NCBI GenBank assembly: GCA_002329575.1
Contig: DCTK01000071.1
Span: 235 to 8,245, forward strand
Length of the DNA stretch: 8,011 nucleotides
Origin: Sutterella sp. UBA1442
GTDB lineage: Bacteria; Pseudomonadota; Gammaproteobacteria; Burkholderiales; Burkholderiaceae_F
Direction of reading: 5' to 3'
Part shown: piece by piece, positions 1-5,530 of the stretch
Position numbering within the stretch: the stretch's first letter is position 1
How the letters are laid out: the number at the start of each line of letters is the position of its first letter
Translations under genes and position numbers: made by a program
Notes under the pieces: model-generated
The model's input: the letters and a program-made list of their open reading frames with translations, nothing else
Database searches by the model: none
What the model was told of the DNA's origin: nothing

Positions 1-27
1 GTGGGGAATTTCACCCCGCCCTGAGTC
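1..27 (-). promoter_or_regulatory. FMN riboswitch (RFN element), 5' part only, cut by window edge
   Basis: Read on the minus strand, bases 24 to 1 give TCAGGGCGGGG, then TGAAATT, then CCCCAC. This is the start of the RFN aptamer and is almost the same as the start of the E. coli ribB riboswitch (known sequence, from memory). It covers the 5' strand of P1 and the P2 hairpin; the conserved CGGCGGT block should follow just outside the window. The element binds FMN and turns down riboflavin synthesis or uptake genes, so a rib-type gene on the minus strand is expected next. It begins only about a dozen bases after the hydrogenase stop codon. Only the first quarter is visible, so the call rests on the primary-sequence match. 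Confidence 0.85.
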
Positions 28-35
28 AGTGGGAG

Positions 36-41
36 ATTTTA
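36..41 (-). promoter_or_regulatory. Possible -10 box for the riboswitch transcript
   Basis: On the minus strand, TAAAAT (five of six matches to TATAAT) overlaps the hydrogenase stop codon. It lies about 8 bases before the place where the riboswitch should begin, the usual distance from a -10 box to a transcription start. No good -35 hexamer is present 16 to 18 bases upstream. A competing pair further up is TTGTGG with TATACG, spaced 18. The alternative is that the riboswitch gene is read through from the hydrogenase operon. Confidence 0.3.
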
Positions 42-1892
42 GCGCTTTTTGGTCTGTCGCGTATAGCGTTTGCCCAAAATGTGCCACAATTTACGAATAT
101 CGGGCGGATTTTTCTCGGTCTTCTTCGAGCGGTACTCGCAATGCAAGAGCTCATGAGCCAAGTGACTGCCCGGCTCGCCCAAGAAATCACTATAAATTTC
201 AGTGACTTGAGGATTCTTGTGCGATTCACGAATAGCACTGTGGGCATCAATCTTATAAAGTGCTGCCTGTCGATCCTGGGCAAAGCTGTGGTAATTATTC
301 TTCTTTCTCGGTGTTCCGCCACCGGCAATACAACCTCCGGGGCAGGCCATCACTTCAACGAAGTCGTACATGCAGTTGCCGCTGGCCATCTCATCGATTA
401 ACTCTTGGGTACGTGCCAGACCGTGCACCACGGCCACGCGAAGTTGGCCAAGATCACCGAGATCAACCACAGCACCTTTGACGCCATCCAGTCCACGCAC
501 TTCGTTAAAGACAATAGGAGCCAGGCTTTCGCCATTGTGCGTTAATGCGTAAGCTGTGCGGATAGCGGCTTCCATCACACCGCCCGTAGTTCCGAAAATG
601 GCACCTGCGCCTGAGTAGGTCGAGAAAAGATCAGAATCATAAGGACGCGGTTCGCAATACTTTAAGTGCATTCCGCAACGACGTAATAGTCGCGAGAGTT
701 CTCGCACCGTGAGCACTGCATCCACGTCATGACCTTCTTCTCGCTCCAACGTGGGGCGCTTGGCTTCGCCCTTTTTCGCCGTACACGGCATGATAGAAAT
801 CACCCGAAGATTTTCTCTTGCCACGCCAAGCTTTTGCGGTAAATAAGCTTTTGCCAAAGCACCGAAAACAGCTTGAGGAGAACGAGTCGTAGAAAGATAC
901 TCCATCGCCTCGGGGATGTGCTTTTCAACATAATTAATCCAACCCGGGCAACACGAAGTAAACATCGGCAAAGCGGCATCTTCGCCTGCTTTTCGAGCTT
1001 TGACGCGTTGCAACAACTCCGTGCCTTCTTCCATGATGACCACGTCGGCAGCAAAATTAGTATCCATGACGTAGTCAGCGCCAATTTTCTTTAAGCCATC
1101 AACGATAAGGCCCTCAACATTGTCACCCGGAGTCAGACCGAACTCTTCGCCTAACGTGACACGAACGGCCGGCGCCATGGTAAAGATCGTGACCGTATCC
1201 GGATCATCGATCATGTTTAGCACTCGGTCGGTTTCATCCTTTTCACTTAATGCGCCCGTGGGACAAACCAGTGTGCATTGACCACATTGCACGCACTTGG
1301 TGGAATCTACCCAGCGCTTGGCCCCTGTGAGTGCAACCCCCGAGTCTGTCCCAAAGCCGTCAATCGTTAAAGCTCCGATCCCTTGCACTTGACGGCACAC
1401 TTCAACACAGCGGCCGCAACGAATGCACTTATTGACATCGCGCACAATGCCAGCCGATGAGTCATCAAAGGGTCTTGGCGTGATATAGGATTGCGTGGCA
1501 GGCGTGTGAGGCATGCCGATAAACAGTGCAACGTCCTGCAATTCACAATTACCATGACGAGAGCAACTCTTGCAGTCCTGATCATGGTCGGCAAAAAGCA
1601 ATTGCATTTGCAACTGTTGCATCTTACGAACACGCTCGTTACGAGTGAAGATACGTTGACCGGGTTTCACAGGTGTCGTACAGGCTGTCACCACACGGCC
1701 TTCTTCGCTACCGTTATCAAAGACTTCAACCAAACACATCCGGCAAGTGCCCGGTGTGTGATTCAACGGCATGAATGCGCACAAGGTCGGAATAAAGACT
1801 CCTGCTCGGCGAGCAGCCTTTAAAATCGTTTCACCCTCTTCGAGCGCGACCTTTTGACCGTTAAACCAGGCAAAATTTGTCATTTCTGTCAT
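39..1892 (-). CDS. hydA: [FeFe] hydrogenase catalytic subunit (group A, multi-cluster, HydA/HndD-like)
   Basis: This cytoplasmic enzyme of 617 residues interconverts H2 with protons and electrons at the H-cluster. Domains in order: an N-terminal [2Fe-2S] ferredoxin fold (C38, C50, C53, C71); the His-Cys3 [4Fe-4S] site (H103, C107, C110, C116); two [4Fe-4S] motifs (C156/159/162/166 and C200/203/206/210); then the catalytic domain. All three H-cluster signatures are intact: TSCCPGW at 312-318 (C314 proton-transfer Cys, C315 ligand), MPCTAKKGE at 368-376 (C370, K373), and EVMACPGGC at 513-521 (C517, C521). The small-subunit-like motif LGEPGSHLAHELLH lies at 571-584. A basic tail of about 30 residues follows, longer than I expect for the family. 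The start at 1892 has AGGAG seven bases upstream, and the gene begins 15 bases after the NuoF-GltD fusion. HydEFG maturases would be required; none is in the window. Confidence 0.95.
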   Translation of the reverse strand: MTEMTNFAWFNGQKVALEEGETILKAARRAGVFIPTLCAFMPLNHTPGTCRMCLVEVFDNGSEEGRVVTACTTPVKPGQRIFTRNERVRKMQQLQMQLLFADHDQDCKSCSRHGNCELQDVALFIGMPHTPATQSYITPRPFDDSSAGIVRDVNKCIRCGRCVEVCRQVQGIGALTIDGFGTDSGVALTGAKRWVDSTKCVQCGQCTLVCPTGALSEKDETDRVLNMIDDPDTVTIFTMAPAVRVTLGEEFGLTPGDNVEGLIVDGLKKIGADYVMDTNFAADVVIMEEGTELLQRVKARKAGEDAALPMFTSCCPGWINYVEKHIPEAMEYLSTTRSPQAVFGALAKAYLPQKLGVARENLRVISIMPCTAKKGEAKRPTLEREEGHDVDAVLTVRELSRLLRRCGMHLKYCEPRPYDSDLFSTYSGAGAIFGTTGGVMEAAIRTAYALTHNGESLAPIVFNEVRGLDGVKGAVVDLGDLGQLRVAVVHGLARTQELIDEMASGNCMYDFVEVMACPGGCIAGGGTPRKKNNYHSFAQDRQAALYKIDAHSAIRESHKNPQVTEIYSDFLGEPGSHLAHELLHCEYRSKKTEKNPPDIRKLWHILGKRYTRQTKKR

Positions 1893-1899
1893 CTTTGCT

Positions 1900-1904
1900 C
1901 TCCT
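1900..1904 (-). promoter_or_regulatory. Ribosome binding site of the hydrogenase gene
   Basis: AGGAG on the minus strand lies seven bases before the ATG at 1892, inside the short gap after the upstream stop codon. It supports 1892 as the start rather than the in-frame ATG three codons later, and it supports co-transcription of the two genes with separate translation starts. Confidence 0.8.
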
Positions 1905-1907
1905 CTC

Positions 1908-3914
1908 TTACACTGCCTGGTTTTGAATGTGGGCGACATTACCCGGAATCGGTAACTGGGTGACGACACCGTAGATTCGGTAGCATCGCATGCAACGATT
2001 GGCTTCATCAATGGCATCTTTGGTGCTCATTGAGAGGTCTACTTCTTCAAAGTTGCCTCGTCTGTCCTCAATGGATAGTGTCTTTAATTGATGACGTTGA
2101 GCTTTACAAAGATCAATTGTAGGATCGGTTTCTTTCATCAGATCGCATTTTTTGATCATCTCACCCATGCGGCGACGTGGGACAAAACCGACCGAGCCTC
2201 GGGTCAAGTATTCATTAATAGACTGAGCCGCAATTTGGCCTTGAGCCATGCCGTCAATCAAGGTGGTAGGACCGGTAGCAGAGTCGCCACCTGCGAACAC
2301 ACCCAGACGGGTCGTAGCCAATGCGTCTGAGACCTGAATATTGCCTCTGCGGTCAAACATGATGCCGTCATCATCGCAAAGCACTTCTTGGTCGAGACGT
2401 TGACCGATGGCCGCAATCAAATTCGTACAGGATAAAACAGATTCAGTACCTTCAATTTCGATTAAACGACCCCGACGTTCACCTTCTTTGCGTTCTTCGC
2501 GCATACGAGCGATCTTTAATCCCGTCACATGACCATCTTCGTCCAAAATTTCCTTTTGAACGGACAAGAAATGGAATTGAATGCCTTCAGCTTTAGCCGC
2601 GAGCACTTCTTCGTGGTCAGCCGGCATCGCTTCTTCGGTACGGCGATAGACGACATGTACAGTGCCATTTGTTAAGCGAGCGGCTGAACGCGCACAGTCC
2701 ATGGCTACGTTTCCGCCACCGACGACAACAACATCACCGGTGAGCTTAAAGGGCTTGGAGCCTGAGACGGAGCGCTCTACGCGATGTAAGAAATCAATGC
2801 CGTTGTAGTAGCCTTCAAGCTCCGTATTTTCATTTTCGAGCCCCAGATACATCCCTTTGGAGCAACCGACACCAATAAATATCGCGTTATAGCCACGGGC
2901 GAACAAATCATTTAAAGAGAAGTCATAGCCCAAGCGCTGACGATAATGATAACGGCCGCCTAATTCTTCAATAACGTCCGTTTCACTTTCTAGCAAGCCT
3001 TTAGGTAGGCGGTACTGCGGAATACCCACTTGAGCCATGCCGCCTGCGTGGCGATTGGCTTCGAAAATATCGACTTCGTAGCCTTGAAGCAGTAAGTGGT
3101 AGGCACAGTTAATCCCAGCGGGCCCAGCCCCGATCACGGCGACTTTCGGTGCCAAGGGCTTTTTCTCGCGCAAAGCACGATGGAAAAGCGATTCCATTGG
3201 TCCCGTCGCATCGGCGGCATAACGTTTAAGGTTTTTGATGTCCACGGCATCGTCTAAGAATTGACGTCGGCAGGCCTTTTCACAATAGCGAACGCAGACG
3301 CGACCGCAACTGCCCACGAGCGGATAGTGACGCAAAAGTACCGCAGCGGACAGTTCTGGCTCGCCGGCCTTAATGTAATCGATATAGCGCGGGACATCGA
3401 CGTGAGCCGGGCAAGCTTCGATACAAGGCGCCGTTAAAAGACTGTAGTAGTCATAGACGTCTCGAGCGACAGGCTGAGCCTTCTTAATTTCATCCGGACA
3501 GAATTTCAGTGCAGCCAAGAGTGCTACGGGCGTCGTGAGGCCAATACCGCAAAGGCTCGTTTCTTTCATTTGCTCGGCCACTTTCACAACAAAGTCCCAA
3601 TCGACTGTGGCGGCCTGCCCCTTGACGGCACTTTCAAGTGCTTCAGCAATAATTTGGGTACCAATGCGACACGGCGTACATTTGCCGCACGTCTCACGCG
3701 CTGCGCGCTCATAGTAGCGCCAAAGACTAAAAACAAGGCTGGCTCGGCGGTCAAGCACTAAAAAGCCTCGATCGCAAACAAAGCTCATCACAGGATTGCC
3801 CGGATTAAACTGTGAGAATTGATTGATATCCAAACCTTCTGGCGCACTCGGCGAGAAGGTTGAACGGTTGTCATAAAAGACTCCGTCCCAAGCACCAAAA
3901 ATTAAAGGGGTCAT
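1908..3914 (-). CDS. NuoF/HydB C-terminal Fe-S module fused to GltD-like FAD/NADPH oxidoreductase (hydrogenase partner)
   Basis: This 668-residue protein probably carries electrons between NADP(H) and the hydrogenase encoded next to it. Residues about 43-145 match the end of NuoF/HydB: ETCGKCTPCRIG at 74-85 (C76, C79, C82) and SLCGIG at 120-125 (C122) would hold the NuoF-type [4Fe-4S] cluster. The preceding FMN/NADH domain of NuoF is absent. Residues 160-235 are a GltD/DPD-type Fe-S domain (C164, C168, C203, C207, C211, C215). The FAD dinucleotide motif is VIGAGPAG (260-267), the NADPH motif GGGNVAMDCARS (399-410) with VVYRR following, and the FAD-closing motif FAGGDSATGPTTLIDGMAQG is at 540-559. 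A CxxC pair (C641, C644) sits near the end. The arrangement fits the partner of group A2, glutamate-synthase-linked [FeFe] hydrogenases (family knowledge). The start at 3914 has AGGA five bases upstream; the in-frame TAA 13 codons upstream leaves no other ATG, GTG or TTG start. Confidence 0.88.
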   Translation of the reverse strand: MTPLIFGAWDGVFYDNRSTFSPSAPEGLDINQFSQFNPGNPVMSFVCDRGFLVLDRRASLVFSLWRYYERAARETCGKCTPCRIGTQIIAEALESAVKGQAATVDWDFVVKVAEQMKETSLCGIGLTTPVALLAALKFCPDEIKKAQPVARDVYDYYSLLTAPCIEACPAHVDVPRYIDYIKAGEPELSAAVLLRHYPLVGSCGRVCVRYCEKACRRQFLDDAVDIKNLKRYAADATGPMESLFHRALREKKPLAPKVAVIGAGPAGINCAYHLLLQGYEVDIFEANRHAGGMAQVGIPQYRLPKGLLESETDVIEELGGRYHYRQRLGYDFSLNDLFARGYNAIFIGVGCSKGMYLGLENENTELEGYYNGIDFLHRVERSVSGSKPFKLTGDVVVVGGGNVAMDCARSAARLTNGTVHVVYRRTEEAMPADHEEVLAAKAEGIQFHFLSVQKEILDEDGHVTGLKIARMREERKEGERRGRLIEIEGTESVLSCTNLIAAIGQRLDQEVLCDDDGIMFDRRGNIQVSDALATTRLGVFAGGDSATGPTTLIDGMAQGQIAAQSINEYLTRGSVGFVPRRRMGEMIKKCDLMKETDPTIDLCKAQRHQLKTLSIEDRRGNFEEVDLSMSTKDAIDEANRCMRCYRIYGVVTQLPIPGNVAHIQNQAV

Positions 3915-3919
3915 AAAAA

Positions 3920-3923
3920 TCCT
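3920..3923 (-). promoter_or_regulatory. Ribosome binding site of the NuoF-GltD fusion gene
   Basis: AGGA on the minus strand lies five bases before the ATG at 3914. A stronger AAGGAG lies further up at 3953-3958 but has no start codon at a usable distance, so this nearer, weaker site is taken as the working one. Confidence 0.6.
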
Positions 3924-3982
3924 ACCGAATAGAAATTTCTTTCCTCGGTCTTCTCCTTAATGATGATTTCCGAGTGTTCGCT

Positions 3983-3998
3983 CTTGGGCTCTCCCAAG
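3983..3998 (-). repeat. Short hairpin in the hydrogenase operon leader
   Basis: CTTGGG and CCCAAG form a perfect 6-bp stem around a 4-base loop (AGAG on the minus strand). It lies 69 to 84 bases before the start codon of the NuoF-GltD fusion, within the expected 5' leader. No T run follows, so it is not a standard terminator. It could stabilise the mRNA or be bound by a regulator; function unknown. Confidence 0.45.
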
Positions 3999-4101
3999 CT
4001 CAAAAGTGATATTCTCGAAGCGTCTTTGCGGTCTATACAAAGTTCTGACTATTTTAATTAACCGTTTGTGAAATCTCTAACGGCTAAAACGCTAATTTTG
4101 A

Positions 4102-4121
4102 TGCGTGGCAAAAACCACGCA
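4102..4121. repeat. Perfect 7-bp inverted repeat with A/T loop
   Basis: TGCGTGG and CCACGCA form a perfect 7-bp stem around a 6-base loop (CAAAAA on the plus strand). It lies between the IS607 right end and the hydrogenase operon. Neither side has a clean T run: the minus strand continues TCAAAATTAG and the plus strand GTTAAAGTTTT. It could be a weak terminator shielding the hydrogenase operon from element transcripts, or an operator. The sequence alone does not decide. Confidence 0.5.
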
Positions 4122-4280
4122 GTTAAAGTTTTACCAAAATTTCCTTCAAAACCCTGAAAATCCGCCAATGCAGAAAACTTTTTAAGTAACTCTTTAATTC
4201 TTTCTTGAAGAGACCAAACCCTAAATTTTCCGTTACGAAAAACCTGGTCGATGTTGATCAGATATAGTCAAAATACCTGC

Positions 4281-4403
4281 TCAACTTCCGGTTTCTCTTC
4301 CTTCATCATCGGGATGAGTTTCACTTCGAATCTCTCCGAAGCCAGCGCTCATCTCTCACCAAAACACCCTCTCGCGAGAGTCTTTCAGGCCTGCATTGGG
4401 TCA
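4281..4403 (-). pseudogene. Possible lost C-terminal tail of TnpB, interrupted by TGA codons
   Basis: Past the TGA at 4401-4403 the same frame gives PNAGLKDSRERVFW, a second TGA at 4356-4358, then EMSAGFGEIRSETHP and DDEGRETGS, and a third TGA at 4281-4283. The charged, low-hydrophobic composition looks like a TnpB tail, and the total would be about 408 residues, near the family's usual length. The same bases are the best candidate for the omegaRNA, so RNA structure rather than past coding could explain their order. Confidence 0.35.
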
Positions 4404-4465
4404 CGTCCCGAGTTTTCTCCCTTCTCTGCAGGCAAAGGCGTTCACCGTGTAACTCACGGCACCGC
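4284..4465 (-). ncRNA. Candidate omega (re)RNA at the 3' end of the IS607 tnpB gene
   Basis: TnpB proteins use a guide RNA made from the 3' end of their gene and the element's right end (family knowledge). Here the minus strand over the tnpB 3' end and the next 120 bases is packed with pairable segments: CCGTG/CACGG at 4445-4459 (5-base loop); GCCTGCA/TGCAGGC pairing 4427-4433 with 4389-4395; CTCTCGCGAGAG at 4369-4380; and GATGAG/CTCATC pairing 4348-4353 with 4313-4318, enclosing CTTCG/CGAAG (4337-4341 with 4324-4328). That is the position expected for the omegaRNA scaffold. The 5' and 3' limits and the guide are not determined; the limits given span the stems plus a short margin. Confidence 0.6.
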
Positions 4466-5513
4466 AATGCGCACACTTCCATCGCCTGTCCGATAGCCTC
4501 AACTGCTCATTTTTCTGACCGCAATAACCGCACGTCTTCGAGCTCGCGTAATAGCGATCCGCCACGACCACCTCACAGCCCCGTTGCTCGGCTTTGTACA
4601 TCAACTGACGGCGAAACTCATAAAAACCAACGTCGGCTATGCACCTCGCCAGTTTCCCATTCTTGAGCATCCCGCTCACATTCAAGTCTTCTATCACGAT
4701 CCGTGAAAAGTGCGTGGTCAGATAATTCGTCAGCTGATGCAAGGCATTCTGGCGATAGTTGAAAACCTTGCGATGCAATTCGCCGATTTCCAGTACCAAC
4801 TTAAGACGGTTCTTACCGCCTTTCTTACTTCGGGCTAACTTTCTTTGCAGACGCCGAAGTTTCGACAGACTTTTCTTTAATGGCTGCAACGCCTCAAACT
4901 TCTTATGGTTCGAGAGCACCGCCAGTGACTTCACCCCCAGATCTACCCCCACCGTGCCTTGGTTTTTAGCCGGTTTCAAGTAACTGAGATCGGTCAGTTC
5001 GCATGACACACTCACGTACCACCTTTTGCCGCGTCGCGACACCGTTGCCCAAAGCAGCTTCGCTCCTTTGAACCGCAACGGCTCACGCATCCGCACCCAA
5101 CCTAACTTCGGTATACGGATGCGTGAACCTTTGACTTCAAAATGATCATTACTGATGGTAAAGCTATCGGAAACATACTTCTTTTTAAACTTCGGATATT
5201 TGAAGTGTTCGGGATTTTTCCAGAAATTCGAAAAAGCTTGACCTAATTGGATGATCGCCATCTGCACGGCGCACTTGGTCACTTCCATCATCCACGGAAA
5301 TTGTTCCCGCTTTACGGCATTGAGCTTGCGACGGATGCTGTACTGACTCGGCTTCGGTAAACTAGGATCTTTCTTATAGGCCTCGTACTCTTGTTTCCAC
5401 TCATTTAATGCCCAATTGAAAGCAAATCGGGCGCAGCCGACCGCTTTCTTCAAGTACAGCTCTTGCTTTTCATTCACAATGAGCTCAATCTGATGGGCAC
5501 GGTGAATAGTCAT
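4401..5513 (-). CDS. tnpB: TnpB, RNA-guided nuclease family protein of an IS607 element, probably catalytically defective
   Basis: TnpB normally is an RNA-guided RuvC nuclease that helps its transposon persist. This 370-residue copy shows the N-terminal OrfB helix-turn-helix region (about 1-100), the central wedge region, RuvC-I with VGVDLG (D191), the bridge-helix-like basic stretch at 212-235, RuvC-II with IVIEDLNVSGM (E275), and the zinc finger CGYCG...CAHCG (C328, C331, C347, C350). The last RuvC motif, normally RDxNAAxNI, reads SYTVNAF at 354-360: the Arg-Asp pair is gone and the segment is one residue short. The protein ends ten residues later. Active homologues usually run to about 400 residues. 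The gene starts 17 bases after tnpA, the normal IS607 order, with only a weak ribosome binding site. It may be a dead nuclease that still binds RNA and DNA. Confidence 0.9.
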   Translation of the reverse strand: MTIHRAHQIELIVNEKQELYLKKAVGCARFAFNWALNEWKQEYEAYKKDPSLPKPSQYSIRRKLNAVKREQFPWMMEVTKCAVQMAIIQLGQAFSNFWKNPEHFKYPKFKKKYVSDSFTISNDHFEVKGSRIRIPKLGWVRMREPLRFKGAKLLWATVSRRGKRWYVSVSCELTDLSYLKPAKNQGTVGVDLGVKSLAVLSNHKKFEALQPLKKSLSKLRRLQRKLARSKKGGKNRLKLVLEIGELHRKVFNYRQNALHQLTNYLTTHFSRIVIEDLNVSGMLKNGKLARCIADVGFYEFRRQLMYKAEQRGCEVVVADRYYASSKTCGYCGQKNEQLRLSDRRWKCAHCGAVSYTVNAFACREGRKLGT

Positions 5514-5530
5514 CTTTTTGAACTTTCTAT

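Larger units (their letters stand above)
3915..4275. other. AT-rich leader/intergenic region between the hydrogenase operon and the IS607 element
   Basis: About 360 bases without a gene I can support. Seen on the minus strand, toward the hydrogenase operon: an inverted repeat at 4102-4121, a weak promoter-like pair (TTAATT at 4056-4061 and TATAGA at 4032-4037, 18-base spacer), a short hairpin at 3983-3998, and an unused AAGGAG at 3953-3958. The promoter match is poor (three of six and four of six bases), so the true promoter may be elsewhere or need an activator. Several frames stay open by chance for 45 to 70 codons, but none has a start codon with a ribosome binding site or recognisable motifs. 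The right end of the IS607 element probably lies near the high-coordinate end of this stretch. Confidence 0.5.

Noticed and set aside
4102..4121. Sigma-54 type promoter (GG-N10-GC spacing) inside the inverted repeat
   Set aside because: The spacing arises from the palindrome itself; the remaining consensus bases (TGGCAC and TTGCA) do not fit well on either strand.
4058..4274. Open minus-strand frame of about 70 codons between the element and the hydrogenase operon, ending in VLAVRDFTNG
   Set aside because: It has no ATG or GTG start with a ribosome binding site and no recognisable motif. A second frame over the same AT-rich bases is also open for about 45 codons, so chance is sufficient. A gene tail cut by the insertion cannot be fully excluded.
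4356..4403. TGA codons in the tnpB tail read as selenocysteine or tryptophan
   Set aside because: Trp is coded by TGG throughout these genes, other frames end normally at TGA, and no SECIS element or functional reason is visible.
4251..4496. Plus-strand open frame of 81 codons opposite the tnpB 3' end
   Set aside because: It is a shadow of the structured tnpB/omegaRNA region, with no ribosome binding site and no family resemblance.
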